Positions 1 to 6,760 are shown, counted from the stretch's first letter. The stretch: 13,471 nucleotides of DNA from Caryophanales bacterium UBA3620 (GCA_002375205.1 DFLL01000003.1:1-13471), one strand, 5' to 3'. The notes: generated from the letters alone by a model not told the origin. Numbers and translations: made by a program.

Positions 1-267
1 GCAGGTGAAAGCTTTATATTTACGTTGACTAATATGTATAATATATCACCGACTAAATTTCCAACTACGGGTGATAGTGTTTTTGATGGTTATGAGAATG
101 GTCCAATTTTTGGTGATATTTACATCGGGTTTAATTCGAATAATGATGTGAATTTTCCTAATCATTATGAAGATGTATTAGGTAAAGGACATTCAATATT
201 TACTGGTGATGAAAATAATAAAAAATTTGACCTGAAAGAAATTGAAGTATTTAAAATAATAAAATGA
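1..267 (+). CDS. TLDc-like domain protein, C-terminal fragment (5' end outside window)
   Basis: The reading frame is open from base 1 to a TGA at 265-267, so these 88 codons are the end of a longer gene. An internal TTG near 25 has no ribosome site and is not a start. The residues resemble the C-terminal half of a TLDc domain. A hydrophobic strand (ESFIFTL) is followed by SPTKFP, then the family's hallmark GP-FG-DIYI stretch (GPIFGDIYIGF), and the closing strand KKFDLKEIEVFKI matches the usual end of the domain. TLDc domains are best known from eukaryotic proteins (TLDc/OXR1-type) but also occur in bacteria, where their role is poorly defined. There is no membrane segment or signal in the visible part. 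It converges on the next, minus-strand gene with only 13 bases between them and no GC-rich terminator. The family call rests on motif resemblance only; the N-terminal domains are unseen. Confidence 0.62.
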   Translation, partial: AGESFIFTLTNMYNISPTKFPTTGDSVFDGYENGPIFGDIYIGFNSNNDVNFPNHYEDVLGKGHSIFTGDENNKKFDLKEIEVFKIIK

Positions 268-280
268 AATATTGATTAAA

Positions 281-553
281 TTAATATATCAAAATTAAAT
301 ATTTAATATTTAATATATTTCCCATTAGATAAGAAATTCCTGATAGGGGAACTCCTACTAAAAGGATAGATAATATTGTATATATTAATAGTCTTCTATT
401 TTTATTTATAGTATATTTAGTGGTACTAAATATACTACCTAATAACAAATATAAACTAAAATTCATTGTTATTAATAATTTAGCATTAGTATCTAATAGA
501 TAGTAGAGTAGTAATATATAGATTATTAATAGTATATTTGTTATCTTTTTCAT
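281..553 (-). CDS. Small three-helix membrane protein, unknown function
   Basis: A 90-residue, strongly hydrophobic protein. Three membrane segments are visible, at about residues 4-20, 26-46 and 55-77, separated by a short basic loop (KNRR, about 51-54). There is no enzyme motif and no recognised family. The ATG at 553 is chosen over an in-frame GTG at 559: AAGAGG at 559-564 sits five bases before the ATG but would abut the GTG. A good promoter lies just upstream (571-599), so the gene is probably transcribed alone. It is divergent from the tRNA-Arg gene and convergent with the TLDc-like gene. Likely located in the cytoplasmic membrane; no function can be given. Confidence 0.6.
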   Translation of the reverse strand: MKKITNILLIIYILLLYYLLDTNAKLLITMNFSLYLLLGSIFSTTKYTINKNRRLLIYTILSILLVGVPLSGISYLMGNILNIKYLILIY

Positions 554-570
554 GTACACCTCTTAAGTAA

Positions 571-599
571 ATTATATAGTATAAAAATAAAAAAAGCAA
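571..599 (-). promoter_or_regulatory. Sigma-A-type promoter of the small membrane protein gene
   Basis: Read on the minus strand: TTGCTT (594-599), a 17-base spacer, and a consensus TATAAT (571-576). Transcription would start about 10 bases before the ribosome site of the 281-553 gene. Confidence 0.6.
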
Positions 600-616
600 T
601 TTTTTTCAAAAAGTAG

Positions 617-645
617 TTGATATTTTAAAAATAATATTATATAAT
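617..645 (+). promoter_or_regulatory. Promoter of tRNA-Arg
   Basis: TTGATA (617-622), a 17-base spacer, and TATAAT (640-645). The predicted start, near 652, is about 10 bases before the mature tRNA 5' end. It is divergent from the promoter at 571-599. Confidence 0.72.
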
Positions 646-661
646 TATATCTGTCAGCGAT

Positions 662-738
662 GTCTTGGTAGCTCAGCTGGATAGAGCAATCGCCTTCTAA
701 GCGATCGGTCTGGAGTTCGAATCTCCACCAGGACACCA
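662..738 (+). tRNA. tRNA-Arg (anticodon TCT)
   Basis: A complete cloverleaf of 77 nt. The acceptor arm GTCTTGG pairs with CCAGGAC through one T-G wobble. The D stem is GCTC/GAGC, the anticodon stem ATCGC/GCGAT with loop CTTCTAA and anticodon TCT at 696-698, and the T arm GGAG-TTCGAAT-CTCC. The discriminator is A and CCA is encoded. It decodes AGA/AGG, and AGA is the dominant arginine codon in the genes of this window, so this should be a heavily used tRNA. It is a single-gene unit with its own promoter and terminator. Confidence 0.96.
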
Positions 739-791
739 TATGTTTATAAAGATGTGTATAAGCAATTATACATATTTTTTTATTCTTTTTT

Positions 792-816
792 AAGTGCAAT
801 ATAATTGCACTTTTTT
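792..816 (+). terminator. Intrinsic terminator of tRNA-Arg
   Basis: A nine-base perfect stem AAGTGCAAT/ATTGCACTT (792-800 with 804-812), loop ATA, then a T-run to 816. The 3' arm contains the -35 box of the next gene. Confidence 0.85.
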
Positions 817-833
817 ATATGATATGGTATTAT
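805..833 (+). promoter_or_regulatory. Promoter of the GH31-like gene, embedded in the tRNA-Arg terminator
   Basis: TTGCAC (805-810) lies in the 3' arm of the preceding terminator. After exactly 17 bases comes TATTAT (828-833), preceded by a TG dinucleotide at 825-826 as in extended -10 promoters. The predicted start near 840 gives a leader of about 20 bases. Confidence 0.55.
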
Positions 834-860
834 ATATATAGAATAGAAAGAGGTGGTAAT

Positions 861-3131
861 ATGAAAAATATAAGTAATTATTATGTTAAAAACAAAGATA
901 TTACTTGTGAAAGAGAAAATATTATTACCTTAGGGAAGAGTAGAATAAGTGTTTTAACTCCAAGATTAGTTAGAATAGAATATAACGAAAATAGTATATT
1001 TGAAGACCGACCTACAAGTCGTGTTATCAATAGGAAGTTTGAAAAATTTTCATTTGGTATTACGGAAAGTGAAACATTAATTGAAATAAATACAGGCATA
1101 TTTACATTAACATATGTAAAGAATAGTCCTATTAAAACAGGGAAACTAAAAGCAGTAATAAATAGAACTAAAGTAGAATGGAATCCATCAAGTAAAGAAA
1201 TTAAAAATTTAAGAGGAATAAATTATTCTATTGATACTATGAAAGAAAATATTATCTTAGACAAAGGATTATATTCTTTAGATGGATATTCCATATTAGA
1301 TGATTCAAATTCATTAGTTTTAGATGAACATGATATTTTTATCGATAGGGGTAAAAATAATTTCGACATATATTTATTTATGTATGATAATGATTTTGAT
1401 TCAGCATTAAAAGATTATTTCAGCTTAACTGGTTATCCAAGTTTAATACCTAGATATGCTCTAGGAGCATGGTGGTATAAAAATGATAAGTATAGTGAAA
1501 CAGATATATATAATTTAATTAATAGATTTAAAAGTGAGAATTTTCCAATATCCATCTTCTTACTAGGAGACTCCCTTCTTAATGGATATGTTCCTAGTAT
1601 TAATGTCAAAAATATAAGTGATTATTTAATTAAAAATAATATCAAAATAGGTACGACGATTAATCCCTCTATTAATATTGATAATAATAAAAATAGTTTT
1701 ATTCCATTTAGTAATGATAAAATAGGCCTATACTTAAATAATATAATTAATAATTATAATAATGTCGGAATTGATATATTTAGTATCGATTATAAAAATA
1801 GTAATGATAAAATAAACTTATGGAAACTTGATCACTATCATTCTGGAGCAATGGTAATGCGAGGAAAAAGAAGCCTTACTCTTACTCGTAATCATGGATT
1901 AAGTATGCATAGATATCCTGTTATGTGGAGTGGTAAAACAAAAGTAAGTTTTCATACATTAAATTTACTTCCAAGATACAATTTACAAGGATATAATGTT
2001 GGAGTATCATTTATAGCTCATCCAATCGGAGGATATTCTGGAGGAATAGAAGAAGATGAACTATATTTAAGATATATCGAGTTTGCTTGCTTTAGTCCCA
2101 TCTTTTTACTAGCTAGTGAAGGAGGATTATACTATAAAAGAGAGCCATGGAAATGGAATTATATTTTAAAAGAGCATATAAGATATTATATGAATTTAAG
2201 ATACAAATTAATTCCTTATCTTTATAGTGAAAGTTATAAATATCATAAAGAAGGAAAAGGTTTAATAAAACCCTTCTATTTTGATTATCCTAAGATATTA
2301 GATGAGCCATTATATCAAAATGAGTATTTCTTTGGTAGTAATTTCTTTATTGCACCAATTACAGAAAGAAAAAACAAGATAATTAATAGAGTATTCAAAA
2401 AAATATATGTTCCAAATGGTATCTGGTTTGACTTCCTTAAAGGAAAAAAATATATCGGTAATAAATACTATAATAGCTTTTATAATGATGAAGATTACCC
2501 CGTATTTGTAAAAGCAGGTAGTATTATACCCATGAGTAATAATATTAAAGAAGAATTACCAAGCACTTTAGAATTAAATATTTATCCATTAGATAATGGA
2601 AATTATGATTTATATGAAGATGATGGAATAAGTTATAATTATGAAAAAGGCTTCTATATGATAACAAGTTTTAATTATGAATATAAAGAAGATAATTATA
2701 CCTTTACCATTAAGAAAAAAGAAGGAAAGAATCTATTAAATAAAAGAAATTATATCTTAAGATTTAAAAATATTAAGAATATAACTGAACTTAATATAAA
2801 TGATAATAGTATAAAATATAATGCCTTCTATGATAAAGATGATTTTATCATTAATATTGAAGGATTAATCGTAGGAAGAGAATTAACAATCAATATTAAA
2901 GGAAATAATACATTTATCAATTATGTTACATATATCAATGAAGAAATAAAAGAAATATTATATGATTTAGAAATAGATACCAGATTAAAAGAAGAAATAG
3001 ATAGTATATTATTTAGTAATTTAGATATAAAGAAAAAAAGAATCCAAATAAGAAAATTAAAAAGAGTAGGTCTAGATAAAAAATATATCAAAATATTTAT
3101 TTACCTACTTGAATATATTCAAAAAATATAA
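861..3131 (+). CDS. Glycoside hydrolase family 31-type protein with altered active site (possible pseudoenzyme)
   Basis: 756 residues. The ATG at 861 is chosen because AAAGAGGTGG (848-857) lies just before it; an upstream in-frame ATG at 819 falls inside the promoter. The layout is that of GH31 alpha-glycosidases: an N-terminal beta domain (about 1-200), a TIM barrel opening at LIPRYALGAWWY, a beta-sandwich tail with LYEDDGISYNY, and a C-terminal helical extension of roughly 65 residues. The barrel aligns well with the subgroup carrying VDWQQG, SHRYPVGFSGDT and SHDIGG. Asp310 in FSIDYKN fits the nucleophile. The position of the acid/base Asp is Lys359 (WSGKT), SHDIGG has become AHPIGG (Pro388), and the substrate-binding DMDWH strand is reduced to LLGDSLL. 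There is no signal peptide, so it is probably cytosolic. Normal hydrolysis looks unlikely; a carbohydrate-binding, regulatory or altered catalytic role is possible. Family assignment is firm; activity is inference. Confidence 0.85.
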   Translation: MKNISNYYVKNKDITCERENIITLGKSRISVLTPRLVRIEYNENSIFEDRPTSRVINRKFEKFSFGITESETLIEINTGIFTLTYVKNSPIKTGKLKAVINRTKVEWNPSSKEIKNLRGINYSIDTMKENIILDKGLYSLDGYSILDDSNSLVLDEHDIFIDRGKNNFDIYLFMYDNDFDSALKDYFSLTGYPSLIPRYALGAWWYKNDKYSETDIYNLINRFKSENFPISIFLLGDSLLNGYVPSINVKNISDYLIKNNIKIGTTINPSINIDNNKNSFIPFSNDKIGLYLNNIINNYNNVGIDIFSIDYKNSNDKINLWKLDHYHSGAMVMRGKRSLTLTRNHGLSMHRYPVMWSGKTKVSFHTLNLLPRYNLQGYNVGVSFIAHPIGGYSGGIEEDELYLRYIEFACFSPIFLLASEGGLYYKREPWKWNYILKEHIRYYMNLRYKLIPYLYSESYKYHKEGKGLIKPFYFDYPKILDEPLYQNEYFFGSNFFIAPITERKNKIINRVFKKIYVPNGIWFDFLKGKKYIGNKYYNSFYNDEDYPVFVKAGSIIPMSNNIKEELPSTLELNIYPLDNGNYDLYEDDGISYNYEKGFYMITSFNYEYKEDNYTFTIKKKEGKNLLNKRNYILRFKNIKNITELNINDNSIKYNAFYDKDDFIINIEGLIVGRELTINIKGNNTFINYVTYINEEIKEILYDLEIDTRLKEEIDSILFSNLDIKKKRIQIRKLKRVGLDKKYIKIFIYLLEYIQKI

Positions 3132-3160
3132 AAAGACTCCTATTAAATTAGGAGTTTTAT
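3131..3160. terminator. Bidirectional terminator between the GH31-like gene and the convergent 3157-3654 gene
   Basis: A stem ACTCCTA/TAGGAGT (3136-3142 with 3149-3155) with a six-base loop. T-rich sequence follows on plus, and an A-run on the other side gives CTTTTT on minus. It begins at the stop codon of the plus gene and touches the stop codon of the minus gene. Confidence 0.82.
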
Positions 3161-3654
3161 TTCTTAGGTTTCAAAGTTCTAGCTATATTATTTTTCTTTT
3201 CTTCTGGATAATAATGATCTATAAACTCATTAATCATTTCCTTTAATTTAGGTTCTGATATTTCAAATGCTTTATCAATTAAAGGCTGTAATTCTATATT
3301 TCTTAATGCATGAAATTTAGAAAATAATCTCAAACGTTCATATATTTCTAAATAATTTGGTGCTTTGTCATTTGAAAAGTGTACTGTATGACCTAAATAG
3401 TTAAAATACATATTTCCCTCTGCACTTTCTTCGAAACTGCAACTAACAAGCTCGTACCCATTATCATAATCTGTATATTCACTCTTAATAGTTAAATCCC
3501 AAAATGGATCTTTACAGAAAGTAATTGTTATTTTTAAATGAGTTTTTTCGTCAGTACCTTGTAATGCAATAACACATTTTTTTTCATTGACTCTATTTTC
3601 AATATATTTAATATTGATATTATCACTATGATGAATAATAATTGGTTTTTCCAT
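3157..3654 (-). CDS. Conserved-looking hypothetical protein, 165 residues
   Basis: I do not recognise a family. The protein is soluble and mixed in character. The N-terminal half reads as alternating beta strands (KPIIIHH, CVIALQGT, LKITITF, WDLTIKSEY), and the last 60 or so residues are helical and charged (LIDKAFEIS, LKEMINEFIDHYYPEEKKN). It ends in a basic tail RTLKPKK. There is no signal peptide or membrane helix. The ATG at 3654 is preferred over a TTG at 3669 because the ribosome site GGAGGGG lies between them, about eight bases before the ATG. The gene stands alone, with a perfect-consensus promoter directly upstream (3679-3707), so high expression is expected. The coding call is good because promoter, ribosome site and terminator all fit; no function can be given. 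Confidence 0.75.
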   Translation of the reverse strand: MEKPIIIHHSDNINIKYIENRVNEKKCVIALQGTDEKTHLKITITFCKDPFWDLTIKSEYTDYDNGYELVSCSFEESAEGNMYFNYLGHTVHFSNDKAPNYLEIYERLRLFSKFHALRNIELQPLIDKAFEISEPKLKEMINEFIDHYYPEEKKNNIARTLKPKK

Positions 3655-3678
3655 ATACTCCCCCTCCAATCGATATGT

Positions 3679-3707
3679 ATTATATAATAATAATAATAAT
3701 CTGTCAA
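3679..3707 (-). promoter_or_regulatory. Perfect-consensus promoter with an ATT-repeat spacer
   Basis: Read on minus: TTGACA (3702-3707), a 17-base spacer consisting of G, five ATT units and A (3685-3701), then TATAAT (3679-3684). It drives the 3157-3654 gene; the leader is very short. Gain or loss of one triplet would move the boxes to 20 or 14 bp apart. Confidence 0.83.
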
Positions 3708-3734
3708 ATAATTGATAGAAAAATAACTAATGTG

Positions 3735-3743
3735 TGATATAAT
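3735..3743 (+). promoter_or_regulatory. Extended -10 promoter of the membrane protein-leuS operon
   Basis: TG-A-TATAAT (3735-3743) is an extended -10 element about 27 bases before the ATG at 3771. No good -35 sits at the usual distance: TTGATA at 3712-3717 would need a 20-base spacer. Confidence 0.55.
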
Positions 3744-3770
3744 AGAAGAGAAAAGGGAAAAGAGGAAATT

Positions 3771-4139
3771 ATGAAAGAAGTATTAAATATATTATTAGAA
3801 TTTATTATAGCCTATGTATTAGTATTTATATTATACTGGTTATTATTTGTAAGAAAGAAAACAAAATATAATAAAAATAGAGTACCAGTAGAATTCTATT
3901 ACTTAGTAAGTTTATATGGATTAGATCAAAAGAAAATTAATTATAAGAAATTTATTTATATAAGCGCTTTAATTAATACTTTTATAATTGTATCTACATA
4001 TATGATAATATCTAAATTATTAAATAATTGGATTTTACAATTACTAATAGGAATCGTAATAATCGTATTATTAATAATAATATGTTATGGAATACTTGGT
4101 AGAATATATCAAAAGAAGGGAATGAAGAAGAATGTATAA
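3771..4139 (+). CDS. Small three-helix membrane protein upstream of leuS
   Basis: 122 residues with AGAGGAAATT as ribosome site. Membrane helices are visible at about residues 7-27, 62-83 and 87-109. Between the first two is a basic, conserved-looking cytoplasmic stretch containing KNRVPVEFYYLVSLYGLD and KINYKKF; the tail is basic (YQKKGMKK). The layout (helix, VPVEFYYL, Y-LD, KINYKK, two helices) recalls a conserved uncharacterised membrane family of Firmicutes, from memory only. Its last eight bases overlap the start of leuS, so the two are co-transcribed and probably translationally coupled. That places it in the same operon as a synthetase but does not reveal its function. Confidence 0.7.
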   Translation: MKEVLNILLEFIIAYVLVFILYWLLFVRKKTKYNKNRVPVEFYYLVSLYGLDQKKINYKKFIYISALINTFIIVSTYMIISKLLNNWILQLLIGIVIIVLLIIICYGILGRIYQKKGMKKNV

Positions 4140-6522
4140 CTTTAGAAAAACAGAATTAAAATGGCAAGAATATTGGGAAAAGAATGAAACCTTTAAAACA
4201 GATGTAAGAGACTTTACTAAACCTAAATTTTATGCTTTAGATATGTTTCCATATCCAAGTGGAGTAGGACTACATGTAGGACACCCAGAAGGATATACCG
4301 CTACGGACGTAGTATCAAGAATGAAGAGAATGCAAGGATATAATGTTTTACATCCGATGGGATGGGATGCTTTTGGTTTACCAGCAGAACAATATGCCGT
4401 AACTACTGGTAATCATCCAAGTGGTTTTACAGAAGACAATATCAAAGTATTTAAAAAACAATTAAAAGAATTAGGCTTTTCCTATGATTGGTCTAAAGAA
4501 ATATCAACTGCTGATCCTTCTTATTATAAATGGACTCAGTGGATATTTAAAAGACTATATACAGATGGTTATGCTAAATATATTGATATGCCAGTAAATT
4601 GGTGTGAAGAATTAGGCACAGTTTTATCTAATGACGAAGTAATCGATGGTAAGAGTGAAAGAGGAGGATATCCTGTAATTAGAAAGAATATGAAACAGTG
4701 GGCTATCGATATTCCAAAATATGCTGATAGACTTCTTACTAATCTAGATAATTTAAATTGGCCCGAATCAACTAAAGAAATTCAAAGAAATTGGATAGGT
4801 AAAAGTATTGGTGCTAATGTTAAATTCAAAGTAGATGGTACTGATAAAGAGTTTACAGTCTTTACAACAAGATGTGATACCTTATTTGGAGCTACCTACT
4901 GCGTATTATCTCCAGAACACAGTTTAGTAAAAGAAATAATGAGTAATGATAAAAAAGAAGAAGTATTAGATTATATTAGAGTATCATCATCAAAATCAGA
5001 ACTAGAAAGAACAAATCTAAGTAAAGAAAAAACTGGAGTATTTATTGGAGCATACGCTATTAACCCTGTTAATAACAAAAAAATACCAATATGGATAAGT
5101 GACTATGTACTAGCATCATATGGAACAGGTGCCATTATGGCTGTACCTGCTCATGATGAAAGAGACTATGAGTTTGCCAAAAAATTTAATATTGAAATTA
5201 TTCCGGTAATTGAAGGTGGAGATATATCAATAGAAGCTTATACTGGTGATGGACTACATATTAATTCAGGATTTCTTAATGGATTAAACAAAGAAGATGC
5301 CATAAATAAAATGATTGAATACTTAGAAGAAAAATCTCTAGGTAAAAAAGAAATAAATTATAAAATAAGACCATGGATATTCGCAAGACAAAGATATTGG
5401 GGAGAACCAGTACCAGTAATACATATGGAAGATGGTTCAATTAAGTTAGTAGATGATTCTGATTTACCAGTAACCCTTCCAGTTATGGATGATTATAAAG
5501 GAAAAAATGGTAAGGCACCACTTGAGAATGCAACAGAATGGAAAAATGTAGTAGTAGACGGCAAAAAAGGCGTAAGAGAAACATCTACTATGCCAGGATC
5601 AGCTGGCTCATCATGGTATTATATGAGATATATTGATCCTCATAATGATAAAGAACTATGCGATAAAGAATTATTAAAACACTGGATGCCAGTAGACCTT
5701 TATGTTGGAGGACCAGAACATGCTGTTGGCCACTTACTATATTCAAGAATGTGGTGTAACTATTTATATGATAAAGGAATATCACCAGTCGAAGAACCAT
5801 TTAAAAAATTAGTACATCAAGGAATGATACTCGGAGAAAACAATATTAAAATGGGTAAAAGATACCCTGAATTTGTCGTAAATCCTAGTGATATTGTAAA
5901 ATCCCATGGAGCAGACGCCCTTCGTCTATATGAAATGTTTATGGGACCAATCGAAGCCGATAAACCATGGAGTAATGCTGGTATTGATGCCTCAAAGAAA
6001 TTCATTGATAGAATATATAGATTATTTGAAGAAGATAAAGTAAAAGATATTGAAAATAAAAACCTTGAAAAAGTATATCATCAAACAATAAAGAAAGTAA
6101 CCGAAGACTACGAAAGCTTAAACTTCAATACCGCTATTAGTCAAATGATGATATTTATCAATGCAGTATATAAGGAAGGTTTTCTTCCTAAAGAATATGC
6201 ACTAGGTTTTGTTAAAGTACTTTCTCCACTTTGCCCTCATCTAGGAGAGGAATTATGGGAACTTCTTGGTAATAAAAATACCATTACATATGAACCATGG
6301 CCTACATATGATGAAGCAAAAACAAAAGAAGATGAGGTAGAAATAGCTATTCAAGTAAATGGAAAAGTAAGAGATACGATCAAAGTATCCAAAGAAATAT
6401 CGAAAGAAGACTTAGAACATGCTGCCTTTAATTCAGATATAATAAAAAAATGGATCGAAGGAAAAGAAATAGTTAAAACAATTGTTATTCCTGAAAGAAT
6501 TGTTAATATTGTTATAAAATAG
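4132..6522 (+). CDS. leuS: Leucyl-tRNA synthetase (LeuRS), with KMGKR in place of KMSKS
   Basis: 796 residues, close to the usual bacterial length; charges tRNA-Leu with leucine in the cytosol. The class I Rossmann fold opens with MFPYPSG and the HIGH motif appears as HVGH (48-51), followed by HPEGYTATDV. The CP1 editing domain is present: TTRCDTLFGATY (about 245-256; Cys248 replaces the usual Pro of TRPD) and AVPAHDERDYEF (337-348), so hydrolysis of mischarged tRNA is probably retained. MPGSAGSSWYYMRY is the late catalytic signature. The second ATP-binding signature reads KMGKR (573-577) within GENNIKMGKRYPEFVVNPSDIV, where most LeuRS have KMSKS(R/K)GNVVNPDDIV. The anticodon-binding domain and the C-terminal domain follow, ending in VNGKVRDTI and the tail. 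The start overlaps the preceding gene by eight bases. There is no T-box upstream, unlike ileS. Confidence 0.97.
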   Translation: MYNFRKTELKWQEYWEKNETFKTDVRDFTKPKFYALDMFPYPSGVGLHVGHPEGYTATDVVSRMKRMQGYNVLHPMGWDAFGLPAEQYAVTTGNHPSGFTEDNIKVFKKQLKELGFSYDWSKEISTADPSYYKWTQWIFKRLYTDGYAKYIDMPVNWCEELGTVLSNDEVIDGKSERGGYPVIRKNMKQWAIDIPKYADRLLTNLDNLNWPESTKEIQRNWIGKSIGANVKFKVDGTDKEFTVFTTRCDTLFGATYCVLSPEHSLVKEIMSNDKKEEVLDYIRVSSSKSELERTNLSKEKTGVFIGAYAINPVNNKKIPIWISDYVLASYGTGAIMAVPAHDERDYEFAKKFNIEIIPVIEGGDISIEAYTGDGLHINSGFLNGLNKEDAINKMIEYLEEKSLGKKEINYKIRPWIFARQRYWGEPVPVIHMEDGSIKLVDDSDLPVTLPVMDDYKGKNGKAPLENATEWKNVVVDGKKGVRETSTMPGSAGSSWYYMRYIDPHNDKELCDKELLKHWMPVDLYVGGPEHAVGHLLYSRMWCNYLYDKGISPVEEPFKKLVHQGMILGENNIKMGKRYPEFVVNPSDIVKSHGADALRLYEMFMGPIEADKPWSNAGIDASKKFIDRIYRLFEEDKVKDIENKNLEKVYHQTIKKVTEDYESLNFNTAISQMMIFINAVYKEGFLPKEYALGFVKVLSPLCPHLGEELWELLGNKNTITYEPWPTYDEAKTKEDEVEIAIQVNGKVRDTIKVSKEISKEDLEHAAFNSDIIKKWIEGKEIVKTIVIPERIVNIVIK

Positions 6523-6546
6523 ACTTGATTTCAAGTCTATTTTTTG
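6518..6546 (+). terminator. Intrinsic terminator of leuS
   Basis: A ten-base stem AATAGACTTG/CAAGTCTATT (6518-6527 with 6532-6541), four-base loop, then a T-run. The leuS stop codon (6520-6522) lies inside the 5' arm. Confidence 0.88.
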
Positions 6547-6553
6547 TTATAAT
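6525..6553 (+). promoter_or_regulatory. Promoter of tRNA-Gln, embedded in the leuS terminator
   Basis: TTGATT (6525-6530) spans the top of the leuS terminator stem and its loop. After exactly 17 bases comes TATAAT (6548-6553). The predicted start near 6560 is about five bases before the tRNA 5' end. Nothing else suitable lies in the short gap. Confidence 0.65.
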
Positions 6554-6564
6554 TTTTTTGTAAT

Positions 6565-6639
6565 TGCCCTGTAGCCAAGCGGTAAGGCATCAGACTCTGA
6601 CTCTGACATGCGTTAGTTCGAATCTAACCAGGGCAACCA
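6565..6639 (+). tRNA. tRNA-Gln (anticodon CTG)
   Basis: A complete cloverleaf of 75 nt. The acceptor arm TGCCCTG pairs with CAGGGCA. The D arm is GCC-AAGCGGTAA-GGC, and the anticodon stem TCAGA/TCTGA has loop CTCTGAC with anticodon CTG at 6597-6599. The T arm is GTTAG-TTCGAAT-CTAAC, the discriminator is A, and CCA is encoded. The U1-A72 first pair is the feature bacterial GatCAB uses to recognise tRNA-Gln, consistent with the indirect Glu-to-Gln route. CTG strictly reads CAG, a minority glutamine codon here, so a TTG-anticodon partner should exist elsewhere in the genome. Confidence 0.94.
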
Positions 6640-6651
6640 ATTATATAAAAT

Positions 6652-6682
6652 AAAAAAACTTACAATTGTAAGTTTATTTTTA
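6652..6682. terminator. Palindromic bidirectional terminator shared by tRNA-Gln and tRNA-Cys
   Basis: A 20-base perfect palindrome (6656-6675) centred on CAATTG, flanked by an A-run on the left and a T-run on the right, so either strand yields a hairpin followed by uridines. It sits between two converging tRNA genes. Confidence 0.85.
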
Positions 6683-6686
6683 AATA

Positions 6687-6760
6687 TGGAGGACCCAGTC
6701 GGATTTGAACCAACGATCAGGGAGTTGCAGTCCCGTGCCTTACCACTTGGCTATGAGTCC
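6687..6760 (-). tRNA. tRNA-Cys (anticodon GCA)
   Basis: A minus-strand cloverleaf of 74 nt. The acceptor arm GGACTCA pairs with TGGGTCC through one T-G wobble. The D arm is GCC-AAGTGGTAA-GGC, and the anticodon loop CTGCAAC has anticodon GCA (complement of 6726-6728). The T arm is GTTGG-TTCAAAT-CCGAC, the discriminator is U (the CysRS identity base), and CCA is encoded. The outermost pair of the anticodon stem is a C-U mismatch; the other four pair normally. Confidence 0.93.

Noticed and set aside
265..330. AT-only inverted-repeat-like sequence between the first two converging genes
   Set aside because: The possible stems contain almost no G or C and have no clear T-run, so I do not call a terminator.
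572..799. Minus-strand open frame of 75 codons
   Set aside because: It runs antisense across the tRNA-Arg gene and its terminator, and part of its translation is just the complement of the tRNA.
3685..3700. TAATAATAATAATAAT run as a stand-alone microsatellite
   Set aside because: It is fully explained as the spacer of the 3679-3707 promoter and is discussed there.
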